This document shows positions 17,119-25,752 of a DNA stretch of 64,000 nt, in pieces (within the stretch, counting starts at the first letter, position 1; the number at the start of each line of letters is the position of its first letter). The notes under the pieces are model-generated. The model ran no database searches. It had not been told where the DNA came from and worked only from the letters and a program-made list of their open reading frames with translations. The translations under genes and the position numbers were made by a program. The DNA comes from Xanthobacteraceae bacterium (GTDB taxonomy: Bacteria; Pseudomonadota; Alphaproteobacteria; Rhizobiales; Xanthobacteraceae): the NCBI GenBank assembly GCA_019745775.1, contig JAIESR010000006.1:62001-126000 (forward strand). Reading direction: 5' to 3'.

Positions 17119-17925
17119 GTGACCGTGAGGGCGACAGCCGATAACCGCCGTTTCCGCTCGCTCTTTATTTCCGACGTGCACCTTGGCGCCCGCGGCTGCC
17201 AGGCTGAAAAGCTCCTCGATTTCCTGCGCTTGCACGAAGCCGACACCATTTACCTTGTTGGCGATATCGTCGACGGCTGGGCGCTGCGCTCGGGATGGTT
17301 CTGGCCGCAATCCCACAACGACGTGGTGCAGAAGCTGCTGCGGCAGGCGCGCAAGGGAGTGCGGGTGGTCTACGTCCCCGGTAACCACGATGAATTCCTG
17401 CGCGACTACTACGGCACCCATTTCGGCGGCATCGAAGTGTCGGAAACCGCCATCCATGAGGGCGCCGACGGCCGCCGCTATCTGGTCATCCATGGCGATC
17501 ATTTCGATCTGGTGGTGACGCAGGCACGCTGGCTCGCGCTGCTCGGCGGCAAAGCCTACCACTGGGCGATCATCGCCAACCGGCTGTTCAATGGGCTGCG
17601 GCGCCGTCTCGGCTTCCCCTATTGGTCGCTGTCGCACTGGATGAAGCTGAAGGTCAAGAACGCTGTGAGCTATATCGGCGATTTCGAGAAGGCGCTGGTT
17701 GCCGAAGCCGGGCGCCACGAGGTGCAGGGCGTTATCTGCGGCCATATCCATCACGCCGCCATTCACGAGGACTTCGGCGTCCGCTATCTTAACTGCGGCG
17801 ACTGGGTCGAGAGCTGCACCGCCATCGCCGAGCACCACGACGGCCGCTTCGAGATCATGACCTGGACCGACGATCGGCGCGGCGTATTGGTGCCGGCCGC
17901 GCCGCTCAATCGGCGCGCGGCGTGA
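17119..17925 (+). CDS. UDP-2,3-diacylglucosamine diphosphatase-like metallophosphoesterase
   Basis: This 268-residue calcineurin-type phosphoesterase has all the metal motifs: SDVHLG near residue 19, GDIVDGW near 52, PGNHDEF near 92 and GHIHH near 205. It belongs to the LpxH-like group common in Hyphomicrobiales, which usually have LpxI for the lipid A step, so this one may act on another phospholipid or lipid precursor. A GTG at 17119 is the longest start; a second GTG six bases later is possible. It is divergent from the GT21 glycosyltransferase gene with a 120-base gap, suggesting shared control and an envelope glycolipid role. That functional link is inference. Confidence 0.88.
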   Translation: MTVRATADNRRFRSLFISDVHLGARGCQAEKLLDFLRLHEADTIYLVGDIVDGWALRSGWFWPQSHNDVVQKLLRQARKGVRVVYVPGNHDEFLRDYYGTHFGGIEVSETAIHEGADGRRYLVIHGDHFDLVVTQARWLALLGGKAYHWAIIANRLFNGLRRRLGFPYWSLSHWMKLKVKNAVSYIGDFEKALVAEAGRHEVQGVICGHIHHAAIHEDFGVRYLNCGDWVESCTAIAEHHDGRFEIMTWTDDRRGVLVPAAPLNRRAA

Positions 17926-18080
17926 TTGCCGGCGACCCCGGTCGCCCGTCCAAGAGGTATCGAAATAGAGTCGGTAAAAGCGTTGCAATCCCGTAGACAC
18001 CGCCCGGCGAGGCTCGTTAGGCTTCCCTGCCCGGCGGTGAAAAGGACATCGAGCCGCCAAGCTAGCTGAGGAGGAAAACC

Positions 18081-18338
18081 ATGATCCGCATCATCACCGC
18101 CGTCGTTGCGACGGTCGCAATCGCCTCGATCGCCACCGTAGAGCCCTCTTTCGCCCAGTCGTGCAAGGAGAACGCCGCGAAGCAAAAACTGGCGGGCGCC
18201 GCGCTCAAGAGTTTTATGACCAAATGCGAGCGTGAGGCGCAGGAAGCGTGCGATACCAAGGCGGGCGCGCAGAAACTCGCCGGTGCGGCCAAGAACAGCT
18301 TCACCAAGAAATGCGTCACCGACGCGGTGGGCGGCTGA
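18081..18338 (+). CDS. PsiF-repeat exported protein
   Basis: This 85-residue protein has a signal peptide (about residues 1-25, ending SFAQ) and two copies of a short repeat. The first is CKENAAKQKLAGAALKSFM followed by TKC, the second CDTKAGAQKLAGAAKNSFT followed by KKC. This is the PsiF repeat, named after the E. coli phosphate-starvation gene psiF. The four cysteines sit at equivalent places in the two repeats and could pair in the periplasm. The function is unknown. A strong AGGAGG ribosome-binding site stands seven bases before the ATG, and a hairpin terminator follows 23 bases after the stop, so this is a single-gene transcript. I saw no Pho box that I could defend. Confidence 0.9.
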   Translation: MIRIITAVVATVAIASIATVEPSFAQSCKENAAKQKLAGAALKSFMTKCEREAQEACDTKAGAQKLAGAAKNSFTKKCVTDAVGG

Positions 18339-18361
18339 TAAATCCAACACTCGTTCGCGAG

Positions 18362-18388
18362 GCGGCCGGTCCTGCCGGCCGCCTTTTG
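18362..18388 (+). terminator. Rho-independent terminator of the PsiF gene
   Basis: A perfect 9-bp stem (ggcggccgg with ccggccgcc) with a 5-base loop is followed directly by TTTT. It lies 23 bases after the PsiF-repeat gene and just before the end of the convergent DUF1194 gene. Confidence 0.85.
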
Positions 18389-18395
18389 CTTGGGG

Positions 18396-19166
18396 CTACT
18401 TTGTACGGGCGCTGAAACCAACGGTGGTCGCCCGCTTGCGTTGCTCGCGGGGGCCAAGGTCGGCGATCTCGATGATCAGCTTCATCAGGATCGCTTCCGC
18501 GAAGGTCTCGAAATTCTTTGCGGCGATCATGAAAGCGCCGGGGCCGCCGATCACGTAGTCCTTGAAGTACTGGTCGAGCTGCGGCTCGAAGGCGAGGATC
18601 GGCAGGCCGTTGATGACGATGCCGGCGTCGACTGCCTCGTCGCGCGCCTGCGTCACTGACCGCCCACGATTGTTGGAGCCGTCGCCGGATACGTCGATCA
18701 CCCGCCGTTCGGTCTTCAGCGGGGCCCCGGGGAACAGCGTGACGGCACTGTCGATCGCGCCGGATATCGAGGTGCCGCCGCCATACATCATGCGTGGCGC
18801 CGACTCGATGGCGCCGGCGAAGCCCTTCACCGTGCTTTCGTCTTTGAGGATGGTCCAGGGGATCACCTGCGACTGTAGGAACGGGCCCGACCACTGCATC
18901 ATCGTGACGGCGATAGCCTGGTTGCGGCCGGCGAGGATGGTGTTGAGCACGCGACGGTTCTGGAAGGCGGCCACATAGCCCATCTTCTGTAGTTCGAAGC
19001 GCTGGGCATTGACGCTGCCGGAAACATCGACGGCCAGCACCAGTTGCAGATCTACGGCGGGTTGCGCGTTGGCGTCGTCGCGCTGCGCCATGGCCAGCAG
19101 GACCGCCGAAAGACAGGCCGTGCTCCACTTCCAGGCAGACCGGGCCCGGCCAGAAAACGCGCGCAT
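18396..19166 (-). CDS. DUF1194 (von Willebrand A-like) exported protein
   Basis: This protein of about 256 residues has an N-terminal hydrophobic export signal (STACLSAVLLAMAQ) and the DUF1194 core. The MIDAS-like motif is LVLAVDVSGSVN, and the later blocks are YGGGTSISGAIDSA and VIDVSGDGSNNRGRS. These are von Willebrand A-type metal-site elements, so the protein probably binds a partner through a divalent ion in the periplasm. The frame is open to 19226, but the ATG at 19166 (MRAFSGRA) has GGAGGG seven bases before it and starts just ahead of the signal. A close paralogue is at 59546-60367. The gene is convergent with the PsiF gene. Confidence 0.88.
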   Translation of the reverse strand: MRAFSGRARSAWKWSTACLSAVLLAMAQRDDANAQPAVDLQLVLAVDVSGSVNAQRFELQKMGYVAAFQNRRVLNTILAGRNQAIAVTMMQWSGPFLQSQVIPWTILKDESTVKGFAGAIESAPRMMYGGGTSISGAIDSAVTLFPGAPLKTERRVIDVSGDGSNNRGRSVTQARDEAVDAGIVINGLPILAFEPQLDQYFKDYVIGGPGAFMIAAKNFETFAEAILMKLIIEIADLGPREQRKRATTVGFSARTK

Positions 19167-19278
19167 CGGAATGCCCTCCGTGGCGTCTCGACGGCGCAGC
19201 ATAGCCGGTCTTGCGGCGACTCGCATCGCCTGCCTGGAGGGACTAGATTATGCGCGAGGCATAGCCCGAGAAGGCCAT

Positions 19279-19527
19279 ATGAACGCGATCCGACGGCCAG
19301 CCGATATCGCCCGCGACACCGCCCGGCGGTTCGCCGGGCGCAAGACCACCCGCGACGCTTTCCGGCGCGATACGTTCGCGCTGCCACGGGCGCAGGCACG
19401 CGAGAAGGCGCGGGAGTTGTTCAGGCGCTTCCCCAAGGCCGCCTATCAGACCGAGATCGAGAGCTGGCGCGTGCTTCCCGGCGATTGCATCGAATTCACG
19501 ATGCGGCGTCTGCCAAGCGCGGATTAG
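19279..19527 (+). CDS. Small hypothetical protein
   Basis: This 82-residue, very basic protein starts MNAIRRPADIARDTARRFAG and ends FTMRRLPSAD. It has no signal peptide, membrane helix or known motif. The composition (many Arg and Ala, with aromatic residues in YQTEIESWRVLPGDCIEF) looks like a real folded peptide rather than a chance frame. It lies between the divergent DUF1194 gene and the DM13 gene. An in-frame extension upstream to 19009 would overlap the DUF1194 gene and is not adopted. Function unknown. Confidence 0.55.
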   Translation: MNAIRRPADIARDTARRFAGRKTTRDAFRRDTFALPRAQAREKARELFRRFPKAAYQTEIESWRVLPGDCIEFTMRRLPSAD

Positions 19528-19630
19528 GCTTCGGTCGTTGATGGCGGCTTTCCGTTGCGTGGCGCAACCCGCACTTCCTGCGCAACCTCCGGCGCCGCCG
19601 GTGCGTATTCTTCCGTGACGGAGTTCGAGC

Positions 19631-20134
19631 ATGCCCAGGCTGTTCCGCGACGCGATCGTCTTTTTTGTCGGCGGCCTGCTGGGGACCGCATTCGGGGTCG
19701 CGCTCGGGTTTTTCTTCTTCCCGTATGTCTTCCCGCCGCCGCCGGCGATGGAATCGCTGACCGAGGCCGACCGCTCGCGGCTGGTCGCCACCGGCACCTT
19801 CATCCACGCCAACCCCTCCGACCCGGTGCACTACGGCAGGGGCAAGGTCAGCGTGTATGAGCGCACCGTCTTCCTGGAGCCGGATTTCGAGGTCGGGCCG
19901 GGCCCGGCATTCCATGTCTACCTGGTGCCGAAAGCGTCGATCCGCGCGTCGGCCGACATGAAGGACGTGATGTTCGTCGATCTCGGGCGGCTGCGGGCGT
20001 TCAAGGGCAGCCAGCGCTATGCCATCCCCGACGGCGTCGATCTCGCGAAATATCCGAGCGTCATCATCTGGTGCGAGCGTTTCAGCGTGCTGATCTCGCC
20101 GGCGGATTTGAAGGCGGCGCAGGCAGGAAAGTAG
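19631..20134 (+). CDS. DM13 domain-containing membrane-anchored protein
   Basis: This 167-residue protein has one N-terminal transmembrane helix (about residues 8-31, rich in Gly and Phe) and a DM13 domain from about 45 to 160. Typical DM13 features are ATGTFIHANPSDPVHYGRGK, LEPDFEVGPGPAFHVYLVPK and YPSVIIWCERFSVLIS, the last holding the conserved Cys near the C-terminus. DM13 domains are proposed to take part in redox chemistry or haem-like electron transfer at the cell surface; bacterial roles are poorly known. With its membrane anchor the domain should face the periplasm. The TauE/SafE permease gene begins 45 bases downstream, so the two are probably co-transcribed. Confidence 0.9.
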   Translation: MPRLFRDAIVFFVGGLLGTAFGVALGFFFFPYVFPPPPAMESLTEADRSRLVATGTFIHANPSDPVHYGRGKVSVYERTVFLEPDFEVGPGPAFHVYLVPKASIRASADMKDVMFVDLGRLRAFKGSQRYAIPDGVDLAKYPSVIIWCERFSVLISPADLKAAQAGK

Positions 20135-20179
20135 CGCAAGGGGTTTGCACAATCGTTTTTGGCCGGGCATGACGGTGGC

Positions 20180-20947
20180 ATGCTGGAGTCCATCCTCGCC
20201 TCGCTAACGGCCGTCTCACTACTCGAACTGCTGCTGATCGCCGTGGTGGCGGTGCTGGCGTCGATGGTCGGCGGCATCGCCGGCTATGGCACCGGCGCGC
20301 TGATGCCGCTCGTCCTGGTGCCGGTGCTGGGGCCGGAGCCGGTGGTGCCGATCATCGCGATCTCAGCGCTGTTCAACAACACCTGGCGCGCCATCGCCTT
20401 CAAGAACCTGATCGACTGGCGCCGCGCCATGCTGGTCGCGGCGCTGGCGACGCCGACCACGATCCTCAGCGCCTACGGCTATACGCTCTTGACCGGCAAG
20501 GGCGCCGGCATCGTGATCGGCACCATGCTGATGCTCACGGTGCCGCTGCGCTACCTGTTCAAGCGCTACGTGATGGCGCTTGACCACAAGGGCCTCGCGC
20601 TTGGCGCGGTGATCTATGGCGGGGCCGTCGGCGGCACCGTCGGAGCCGGCGTGATCCTGCTCTCGCTGTTGATGGCGGCGGGGTTGCAGGGCGCGGCGGT
20701 GGTCGCCACCGACGCCGTCATCTCCATGGTTGTCACCGCCGTGCGCATGGCGGTGTTCGGCATATCCGGCGCGATCGACGCGCGGGTCGTCGCGTTCGCG
20801 CTGCTGATCGGCGTGGTCGCCCTGCCGGCCGCGTTCATGGCCAAGGCTCTGGTCGCGCGCATGTCGGTCAATTTTCACACTGCGATCCTCGACGTCGTGG
20901 TGCTGATCGGTGGCGCGGTGATGATCGCGGGCGCTCTGGCGCGTTAG
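20180..20947 (+). CDS. TauE/SafE family permease
   Basis: This 255-residue inner-membrane protein has about eight hydrophobic helices and the duplicated TauE/SafE layout: GGIAGYGTGALMPLVLVPVLG in the first half and GGAVGGTVGAGVILLSLLM in the second. The family exports sulfite, sulfoacetate or related organosulfonates, and some members import other anions. The ATG at 20180 (MLESILASL) is preferred to a TTG at 20159, because it lies at the start of the first helix. It follows the DM13 gene closely. No sulfur-metabolism gene is near, so the substrate is open. Confidence 0.87.
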   Translation: MLESILASLTAVSLLELLLIAVVAVLASMVGGIAGYGTGALMPLVLVPVLGPEPVVPIIAISALFNNTWRAIAFKNLIDWRRAMLVAALATPTTILSAYGYTLLTGKGAGIVIGTMLMLTVPLRYLFKRYVMALDHKGLALGAVIYGGAVGGTVGAGVILLSLLMAAGLQGAAVVATDAVISMVVTAVRMAVFGISGAIDARVVAFALLIGVVALPAAFMAKALVARMSVNFHTAILDVVVLIGGAVMIAGALAR

Positions 20948-21019
20948 TCCTTACCGTTCCAGCGCCGCCCAGGTCAGGCCGTGCTCGCGCGCCCAGCGCT
21001 GCACCACATGATGCCGGAC

Positions 21020-21910
21020 TCACGGCCACTTCACCACTGGCGGCATGGACGAAAGAATCGACTCCACATTGCCGCCGGTGCGCAGCCCGAAGATGGTGCC
21101 GCGGTCGTAGAGCAAATTGAACTCGACGTAGCGGCCGCGGCGCACGAGTTGTTCCTCGCGCTCGGCCTCGCTCCATGGCGTCGCAAAATTTCTGCGCACC
21201 AGCTCCGGATAGATTTTCAGGAACGCGCGGCCGACGTCTTGAGTGAACGCGAAGCACGCGTCCCAGTCGGCTTCGAGATAATCGTAGAAAATGCCGCCGA
21301 TGCCGCGCATCTCGTTGCGGTGCTTGAGATAGAAATAGTCGTCGCACCATTGTTTGTATTTGTCGTAAGGCGCGACCGCGGCATGCGCGTCGCAGGCCGC
21401 TTTCATCGCGGCATGGAACGTGACCGTATCGGGATCGCCCTGGGTGCGGCGGCGGCCGAGCACCGGCGTCAAGTCGGCGCCGCCGCCGAACCACGCCTTC
21501 GTGGTCACCACGAAGCGCGTGTTCATGTGCACCGCCGGCACGTGCGGATTGCGCAGATGCGCGATCAGCGAAATGCCGGAAGCCCAGAAGCGGGGATCTT
21601 CAGCGGCACCGGGAATCTCCTTGCGGAATTCCGGCGCGAACTCGCCGTGCACGGTCGAGCCATGCACGCCGACCTTCTCGAATACGCGGCCGTGCATCAT
21701 CGACATCACGCCGCCGCCACCCGGTTGGCCGGTGTGATCGGTTCGGCTCCAGGGCGTGCGGACGAAACGGCCGGCCGGTCGGTCGGCGCAAGGCGCGCCC
21801 GCCGGCAGCGCATCTTCCAGTGCCTCGAACGCCGCGCAGATCTCGTCGCGCAGGCTTTCGAACCAGGCGCGCGCACGGGCCTTGCGGGCTTCAAGCAAGC
21901 TCACATCCAT
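21020..21910 (-). CDS. hemF: Oxygen-dependent coproporphyrinogen-III oxidase
   Basis: This 296-residue enzyme converts coproporphyrinogen III to protoporphyrinogen IX with O2 in haem synthesis. Characteristic blocks are visible in order: [56 protein letters not shown] and [20 protein letters not shown]. The length is normal for alphaproteobacteria. It reads leftwards as a single gene, convergent with the TauE/SafE gene and 43 bases downstream of the small cytochrome c gene. Supplying haem to the many c-type cytochromes of this region is plausible but not specific. Confidence 0.96.
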   Translation of the reverse strand: MDVSLLEARKARARAWFESLRDEICAAFEALEDALPAGAPCADRPAGRFVRTPWSRTDHTGQPGGGGVMSMMHGRVFEKVGVHGSTVHGEFAPEFRKEIPGAAEDPRFWASGISLIAHLRNPHVPAVHMNTRFVVTTKAWFGGGADLTPVLGRRRTQGDPDTVTFHAAMKAACDAHAAVAPYDKYKQWCDDYFYLKHRNEMRGIGGIFYDYLEADWDACFAFTQDVGRAFLKIYPELVRRNFATPWSEAEREEQLVRRGRYVEFNLLYDRGTIFGLRTGGNVESILSSMPPVVKWP

Positions 21911-21953
21911 CCCCGCTTTCTAGGGCAGGGCGGTCAGCGGGGAAAGGCCCGTG

Positions 21954-22328
21954 TCATTCGCTTGCCTGCTTGAGGTAGGCGATCAGGTCGGCGCGTGCCT
22001 GCGCGTCGGGGATGCCCGCGAACGGCATGCGGTTGCCGCGGAACGGCGGTTGCTGCGGGTCGGCCAGGAACTTGTCGAGCAGTTCCGGCGTCCAGACGAA
22101 ATCGGCGCGACGCAGCGGCGGCGAATAGATGAAATCGCCCACACCCGCCGCCTTGCGCCCGAACAAACCCTTGAGATGGGGCCCGGCTTCGTTGCGCGCC
22201 GGGTCGAAGGAGTGACAGGCGACGCATTGATCGAACAGCGCCTTGCCGCGTTGCGCATCCTGTGCGGCCGCCGCCAGCGCGATCGTCGTCACGCCGGCGG
22301 CGGCCAGTACGCGTATTCCAAGCACCAT
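21954..22328 (-). CDS. Small c-type cytochrome (dehydrogenase cytochrome subunit)
   Basis: This 124-residue cytochrome has a signal peptide (about residues 1-22), one haem motif (CVACH in FDQCVACHSFDPARNEAGPH) and a distal Met in NRMPFAGIPDAQARADLIAY, the mitochondrial-like class I pattern. It starts at the ATG at 22328, which overlaps the stop codon of the GMC oxidoreductase gene (ATGA); the frame is open further upstream but that would run into the GMC gene. It is therefore the third gene of the operon and the likely electron acceptor for the flavin/Fe-S dehydrogenase, passing electrons on to the respiratory chain in the periplasm. Confidence 0.9.
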   Translation of the reverse strand: MVLGIRVLAAAGVTTIALAAAAQDAQRGKALFDQCVACHSFDPARNEAGPHLKGLFGRKAAGVGDFIYSPPLRRADFVWTPELLDKFLADPQQPPFRGNRMPFAGIPDAQARADLIAYLKQASE

Positions 22329-24094
22329 CAGATCAGCGACCCCGGTTTCTTGAGATATTTTTCGCGGATCGCATCCGCCGTCCAATACGCCAGCGCGCCG
22401 ACCGGGCCGGTCGGGTTGTAGCCGGAGTTGTGCGGGAACGCGCCTGCGCCGGTCACGAACACGTTGGAGACGTCCCAGCTCTGGCAGTACCGGTTGAGCG
22501 CGCTGGTATTCGGATCGGCGCCCATCACGGCGCCACCAGTGTTATGCGTGCTCTGGTAGGGCACGACGCTCCAGGTCATGCGCGGTGCCGGCTTGCTCAT
22601 CAGCGTCGGATTCATCGCCTTGCCGATGCCGCCGATGACTTCCGCCGCGTGACGCACGAGCTTGTGCTCGTTCTCCCGGAATTCGAACGTCATCCGCATC
22701 AGCGGCTGGCCGAAGCGGTTGGTATAGGTTGGATCGAGGTCCAGATAGTTGATCCGGTTCGGCATCACGGATGCCGAGGCGCTGATGTTGATCGATCCCT
22801 GGTACCACTTCGCGACGGCGCGCTTCCACGCCGAGCCCCATTGCGGGGTACCGGGCGGCAACGGGCGATAGGAGATGGGACGCCCGTGCGAGCCGCCGAC
22901 GGTGATGTAGGCGCCGCCGATGCCGCCATGCTTGGTGCGATCGAAGTTCCAGTTGGTGTGGAAATCGTCGATCGATGTGCCCCAGCCGCCGGTGGCGATG
23001 AACGGATTGAAGCTCTTGTCCTCGAAGAACAGCGTGACGCCGGCACCGGCCTGGTAGGCGTAGTTCTTGCCGATCACGCCGGTCCCGCTCTGTGGGTCGT
23101 ACGGCTTGCCGATGCCCGACAGCAGCATCAGGTGCACGTTGGACAGGATGTAGCCGGCCAGGATCACGAGGTCGGCCGGCTGCTCCATCTCTTCGCCGGT
23201 GAGTACGTTGACGTATTGCACGCCGGTGGCCTTCTTCCCGGTCGAGTCCTTGAGCACCTTGGTGACCCAGGAGTAGGTGCGCAATTCCACGTTGGGATTG
23301 CGCATGGCGACAGGGATCACGGTGATCAGCGGGCTGCCTTTCGCATTCGCCTCGCAGCCGAAGCGCTCGCAGAATCCGCAGTACTGGCACTGCCCGATCT
23401 TCATCCCGTCGGGATTGGTGTAGGGTTGCGACGCATTGGCGGTCGGTCGTACGAACGGGTGATAGCCGAGCTCCTTCGCGGTCTTGGCGAACAGCTGCGA
23501 CGCGTGGTTCTGCAACAGCGGGGGCAGGGGATACTCGCGCGAGCGGGGATCCTCGAACGCGTTGCCCTCTTTCTGGATCGCGCCCTTGATGTTGCCGGCC
23601 TTGCCCGAGATAGCGGCCACATATTCGAACTTGTCGTAATAGGGCTCGAGCTCCGCGCCGCTCACGCCCCAGTCCTGCAGCGGCATGTCGCCGGGGATGT
23701 AGTTCTTGCCGTAGCGCTCCTCGTATTTGGTGCGGATGCGCAACTCATGATCGGGCCAACGCCAGGTGACGCCGTTCCAGTGCGCGCCGGCGCCGCCGAC
23801 GCCTTCGCCGGGCAGGAACGAGCCGAGCCGCCGCATCGGCAACGCGGTCTCGGACGGATTGTTGCGGATCGAGTAGGTGTCCTGCGACACGTCCATCATC
23901 ATGTCGTGGCGCGACGAGAAGCGCAGCTCGTCGCGGATCAGCGGCACCGCGAAGTCGTTCTTCGGCTCGCGCTGCCCGCCGCGTTCGAGCACCGCGATCT
24001 TGAGGCCGGTCGGTCCCAGTTCCTTCGCGAGGATGCCTCCGGTCCAGCCCATGCCGACGATGACGATATCAACGGGAGGAAGCTTGGTTGCCAT
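22328..24094 (-). CDS. GMC oxidoreductase, gluconate 2-dehydrogenase-like flavoprotein subunit
   Basis: This 588-residue FAD enzyme starts at 24094 (MATKLPPVDIVIVGMGWTGG), where the dinucleotide-binding fold begins at once. A cysteine cluster, CQYCGFCERFGC, near residues 236-247, is the kind of Fe-S site found in membrane-bound gluconate, fructose and FAD-glucose dehydrogenases. The conserved active-site His is in STHNTGGAVMG near residue 526. It should oxidise a sugar acid, sugar or polyol and pass electrons to the cytochrome encoded downstream. The gene lies 11 bases after the subunit 3 gene and overlaps the cytochrome gene by ATGA. It has no signal of its own; export with the Tat-dependent small subunit is the usual route. 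The substrate is not certain. Confidence 0.92.
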   Translation of the reverse strand: MATKLPPVDIVIVGMGWTGGILAKELGPTGLKIAVLERGGQREPKNDFAVPLIRDELRFSSRHDMMMDVSQDTYSIRNNPSETALPMRRLGSFLPGEGVGGAGAHWNGVTWRWPDHELRIRTKYEERYGKNYIPGDMPLQDWGVSGAELEPYYDKFEYVAAISGKAGNIKGAIQKEGNAFEDPRSREYPLPPLLQNHASQLFAKTAKELGYHPFVRPTANASQPYTNPDGMKIGQCQYCGFCERFGCEANAKGSPLITVIPVAMRNPNVELRTYSWVTKVLKDSTGKKATGVQYVNVLTGEEMEQPADLVILAGYILSNVHLMLLSGIGKPYDPQSGTGVIGKNYAYQAGAGVTLFFEDKSFNPFIATGGWGTSIDDFHTNWNFDRTKHGGIGGAYITVGGSHGRPISYRPLPPGTPQWGSAWKRAVAKWYQGSINISASASVMPNRINYLDLDPTYTNRFGQPLMRMTFEFRENEHKLVRHAAEVIGGIGKAMNPTLMSKPAPRMTWSVVPYQSTHNTGGAVMGADPNTSALNRYCQSWDVSNVFVTGAGAFPHNSGYNPTGPVGALAYWTADAIREKYLKKPGSLI

Positions 24095-24105
24095 GTGTGC
24101 CTCCC

Positions 24106-24855
24106 TCAGGACATATCTGCGATGCCGACGGGATTGGCGGGGAAGCGCCGTCCGTCGGCGTATTGCTTGACGTTCTCGGCGTTGTTGGCGGCGACGCCGG
24201 GGAAGCCGATCATCTTCCAGCAGACCTTGTCGCGGTTGCCGCCATAGATCGGGTCGGCGAACATGCCTTCCATGACATTGTCGTAGAGCACGCTGAAGAA
24301 AGCGCGGCCGGGGAGGCCGCCGGCGAGCGTGATCTTGCCGCCGGACAGTTCGCGCAGGAACACCTCCTTCTGCTCCGACGTGCAGCGGTCGAAGGTCTGG
24401 CCGTAGGCTTTGCGGCAGTGCGCGTTGGCGCCCTCGATGCCGGCGCGATAGAGCGCGGCCGGCGTGAGCGGAAGCTGGTAGCCCTGGTTGGCGGTGCCGC
24501 GCGCCCATGGCCCTTGCATATAGAGCCGGTCGCCTTTGCCCCATGAGCCCGCGAGCGCGCGGTCGATATAGGTCGCGAGACCGATATCAGTGCCGCTCGG
24601 TGTCAGTTCATCCTTCGGCACCATGTGATCGACCACCGCTTCGATGAACAGCGCCTCCTGGGGCTTGAAATACGTGTAGCCGGCGGGTTGCGGCGGTTGC
24701 GCGCCTGCTGGTGGCGCCGTCTGGGCCGGCGTTTGCGCGCTGGCGGGAGCGACCGGGGTCAATGCATGCGCCGCCGCGGCGGCCGCGCCTGCAACACCGG
24801 CCCCGCCGAGAAACTGGCGACGTCCAACATCCACGCGGGATTTGCCCTCGGCCAT
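24106..24855 (-). CDS. Gluconate 2-dehydrogenase subunit 3-like protein (Tat-exported small subunit)
   Basis: This 249-residue protein has a twin-arginine signal (GRRQFLGGAGVAGAAAAAAH, near residues 11-30) followed by a Pro/Gln/Ala-rich linker and the subunit 3 domain from about 75. Blocks such as YFKPQEALFIEAVVDHMVPK and GTDIGLATYIDRALAGSWG are typical of the family. In related enzymes this small subunit is needed for folding and export of the GMC flavoprotein, which rides along through the Tat system. It is the first gene of a three-gene operon with the GMC subunit and a cytochrome c. A 185-base gap to the tRNA methyltransferase gene upstream probably holds the promoter. Confidence 0.9.
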   Translation of the reverse strand: MAEGKSRVDVGRRQFLGGAGVAGAAAAAAHALTPVAPASAQTPAQTAPPAGAQPPQPAGYTYFKPQEALFIEAVVDHMVPKDELTPSGTDIGLATYIDRALAGSWGKGDRLYMQGPWARGTANQGYQLPLTPAALYRAGIEGANAHCRKAYGQTFDRCTSEQKEVFLRELSGGKITLAGGLPGRAFFSVLYDNVMEGMFADPIYGGNRDKVCWKMIGFPGVAANNAENVKQYADGRRFPANPVGIADMS

Positions 24856-25039
24856 CGTCTCCTCCCTATGTTTGTCGCGGGGACGTTCGAGCGCCCCGTG
24901 CTTTGCTTTGGAATGATATCAGGATGCCGCGCCGCGAGTCCCACGCCCCGCGAGAGGGGTGGCATGCGCCACCTGCAAGGAGAAACGGCGCCCGCGCTGC
25001 CGCGTTTGGCTCGCCGCACAATCGCGATGGTTACGGCGT

Positions 25040-25492
25040 TCAGGCTATGCGCGTTTGCCGCATGGCTTCTCCAAGCGCCATTGCACAGGCGACCGCGACG
25101 TTGAGCGAGCGCAGCCCCGGCTCAATCGGGATGATCAGCCGCGCGTCGACGGCATCGTGTACGCGGTCGGGCACGCCCGCCGATTCCCGGCCGAACAGCA
25201 GCACATCGTCGCGACGGTAGCTGTGGTCGAAATACGAGACGCTGGCGCGGGTGGTGAACAGGATCAGCCGGGCGCCGTCACGCCGCCGCCAGGTGTCAAA
25301 CGCGTCCCAGCTCCCGTGACGGACGATCGCCACCTGGTCGAGATAGTCCATGCCGGCCCGGCGGAAGGCGCGGTCGGTGACCGGAAAGCCGGCCGGCTCG
25401 ATGATATGCGCCTCGGCCCCCAGGCAGGCGGCAAGGCGGAGAATCGTGCCGGTATTCTGGGGAATGTCGGGCTCGTACAACGCAATCCGCAT
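25040..25492 (-). CDS. trmL: tRNA (cytidine(34)-2'-O)-methyltransferase
   Basis: This 150-residue SPOUT-class methyltransferase modifies the wobble base of certain leucine tRNAs. The three SPOUT motifs are clear: YEPDIPQNTGTILRLAACLG at the N-terminus, LLFGRESAGVPDRVHD in the middle, and IPIEPGLRSLNVAVACAMAL near the C-terminus, which forms the trefoil knot and binds S-adenosylmethionine. The ATG at 25492 gives the normal family length; an upstream extension exists but is not conserved-looking. It is divergent from petA, an arrangement seen in other Bradyrhizobium relatives. Confidence 0.95.
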   Translation of the reverse strand: MRIALYEPDIPQNTGTILRLAACLGAEAHIIEPAGFPVTDRAFRRAGMDYLDQVAIVRHGSWDAFDTWRRRDGARLILFTTRASVSYFDHSYRRDDVLLFGRESAGVPDRVHDAVDARLIIPIEPGLRSLNVAVACAMALGEAMRQTRIA

Positions 25493-25752
25493 GGGCGGAA
25501 AATAGCGGATTCCCGGCGATCGCAAGGCCGGAAACTGCCGCCCCGGAAGGCACTTGTGCGTGGTCGCTGCATTGCGGCCATGCTGCCCTTGCGCTCACCT
25601 TACAAGGGTGCCAATAAACGCCCGCTGGTTCGTGCCGACCCGCCTTGCCCGGGCTCGGCTGTAACCGGACCGCCCGCCGCCTCCGGAAGCGCGTTTTCCG
25701 ATGGTCCCCCGCGCGGGCCGGCCGCCCTCGCATCTGGGAGAGGACTTTAGAC

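Noticed and set aside
16999-18060. Upstream extension of the GT21 glycosyltransferase frame to 733 codons
   Set aside because: The extension runs opposite the phosphoesterase gene, which has all its metal motifs, and shows no domain. The real start is the ATG at 16998.
22262-24247. A 661-codon + strand frame opposite the GMC oxidoreductase
   Set aside because: The FAD fold, cysteine cluster and active-site His all read on the complement. The + frame is a shadow.
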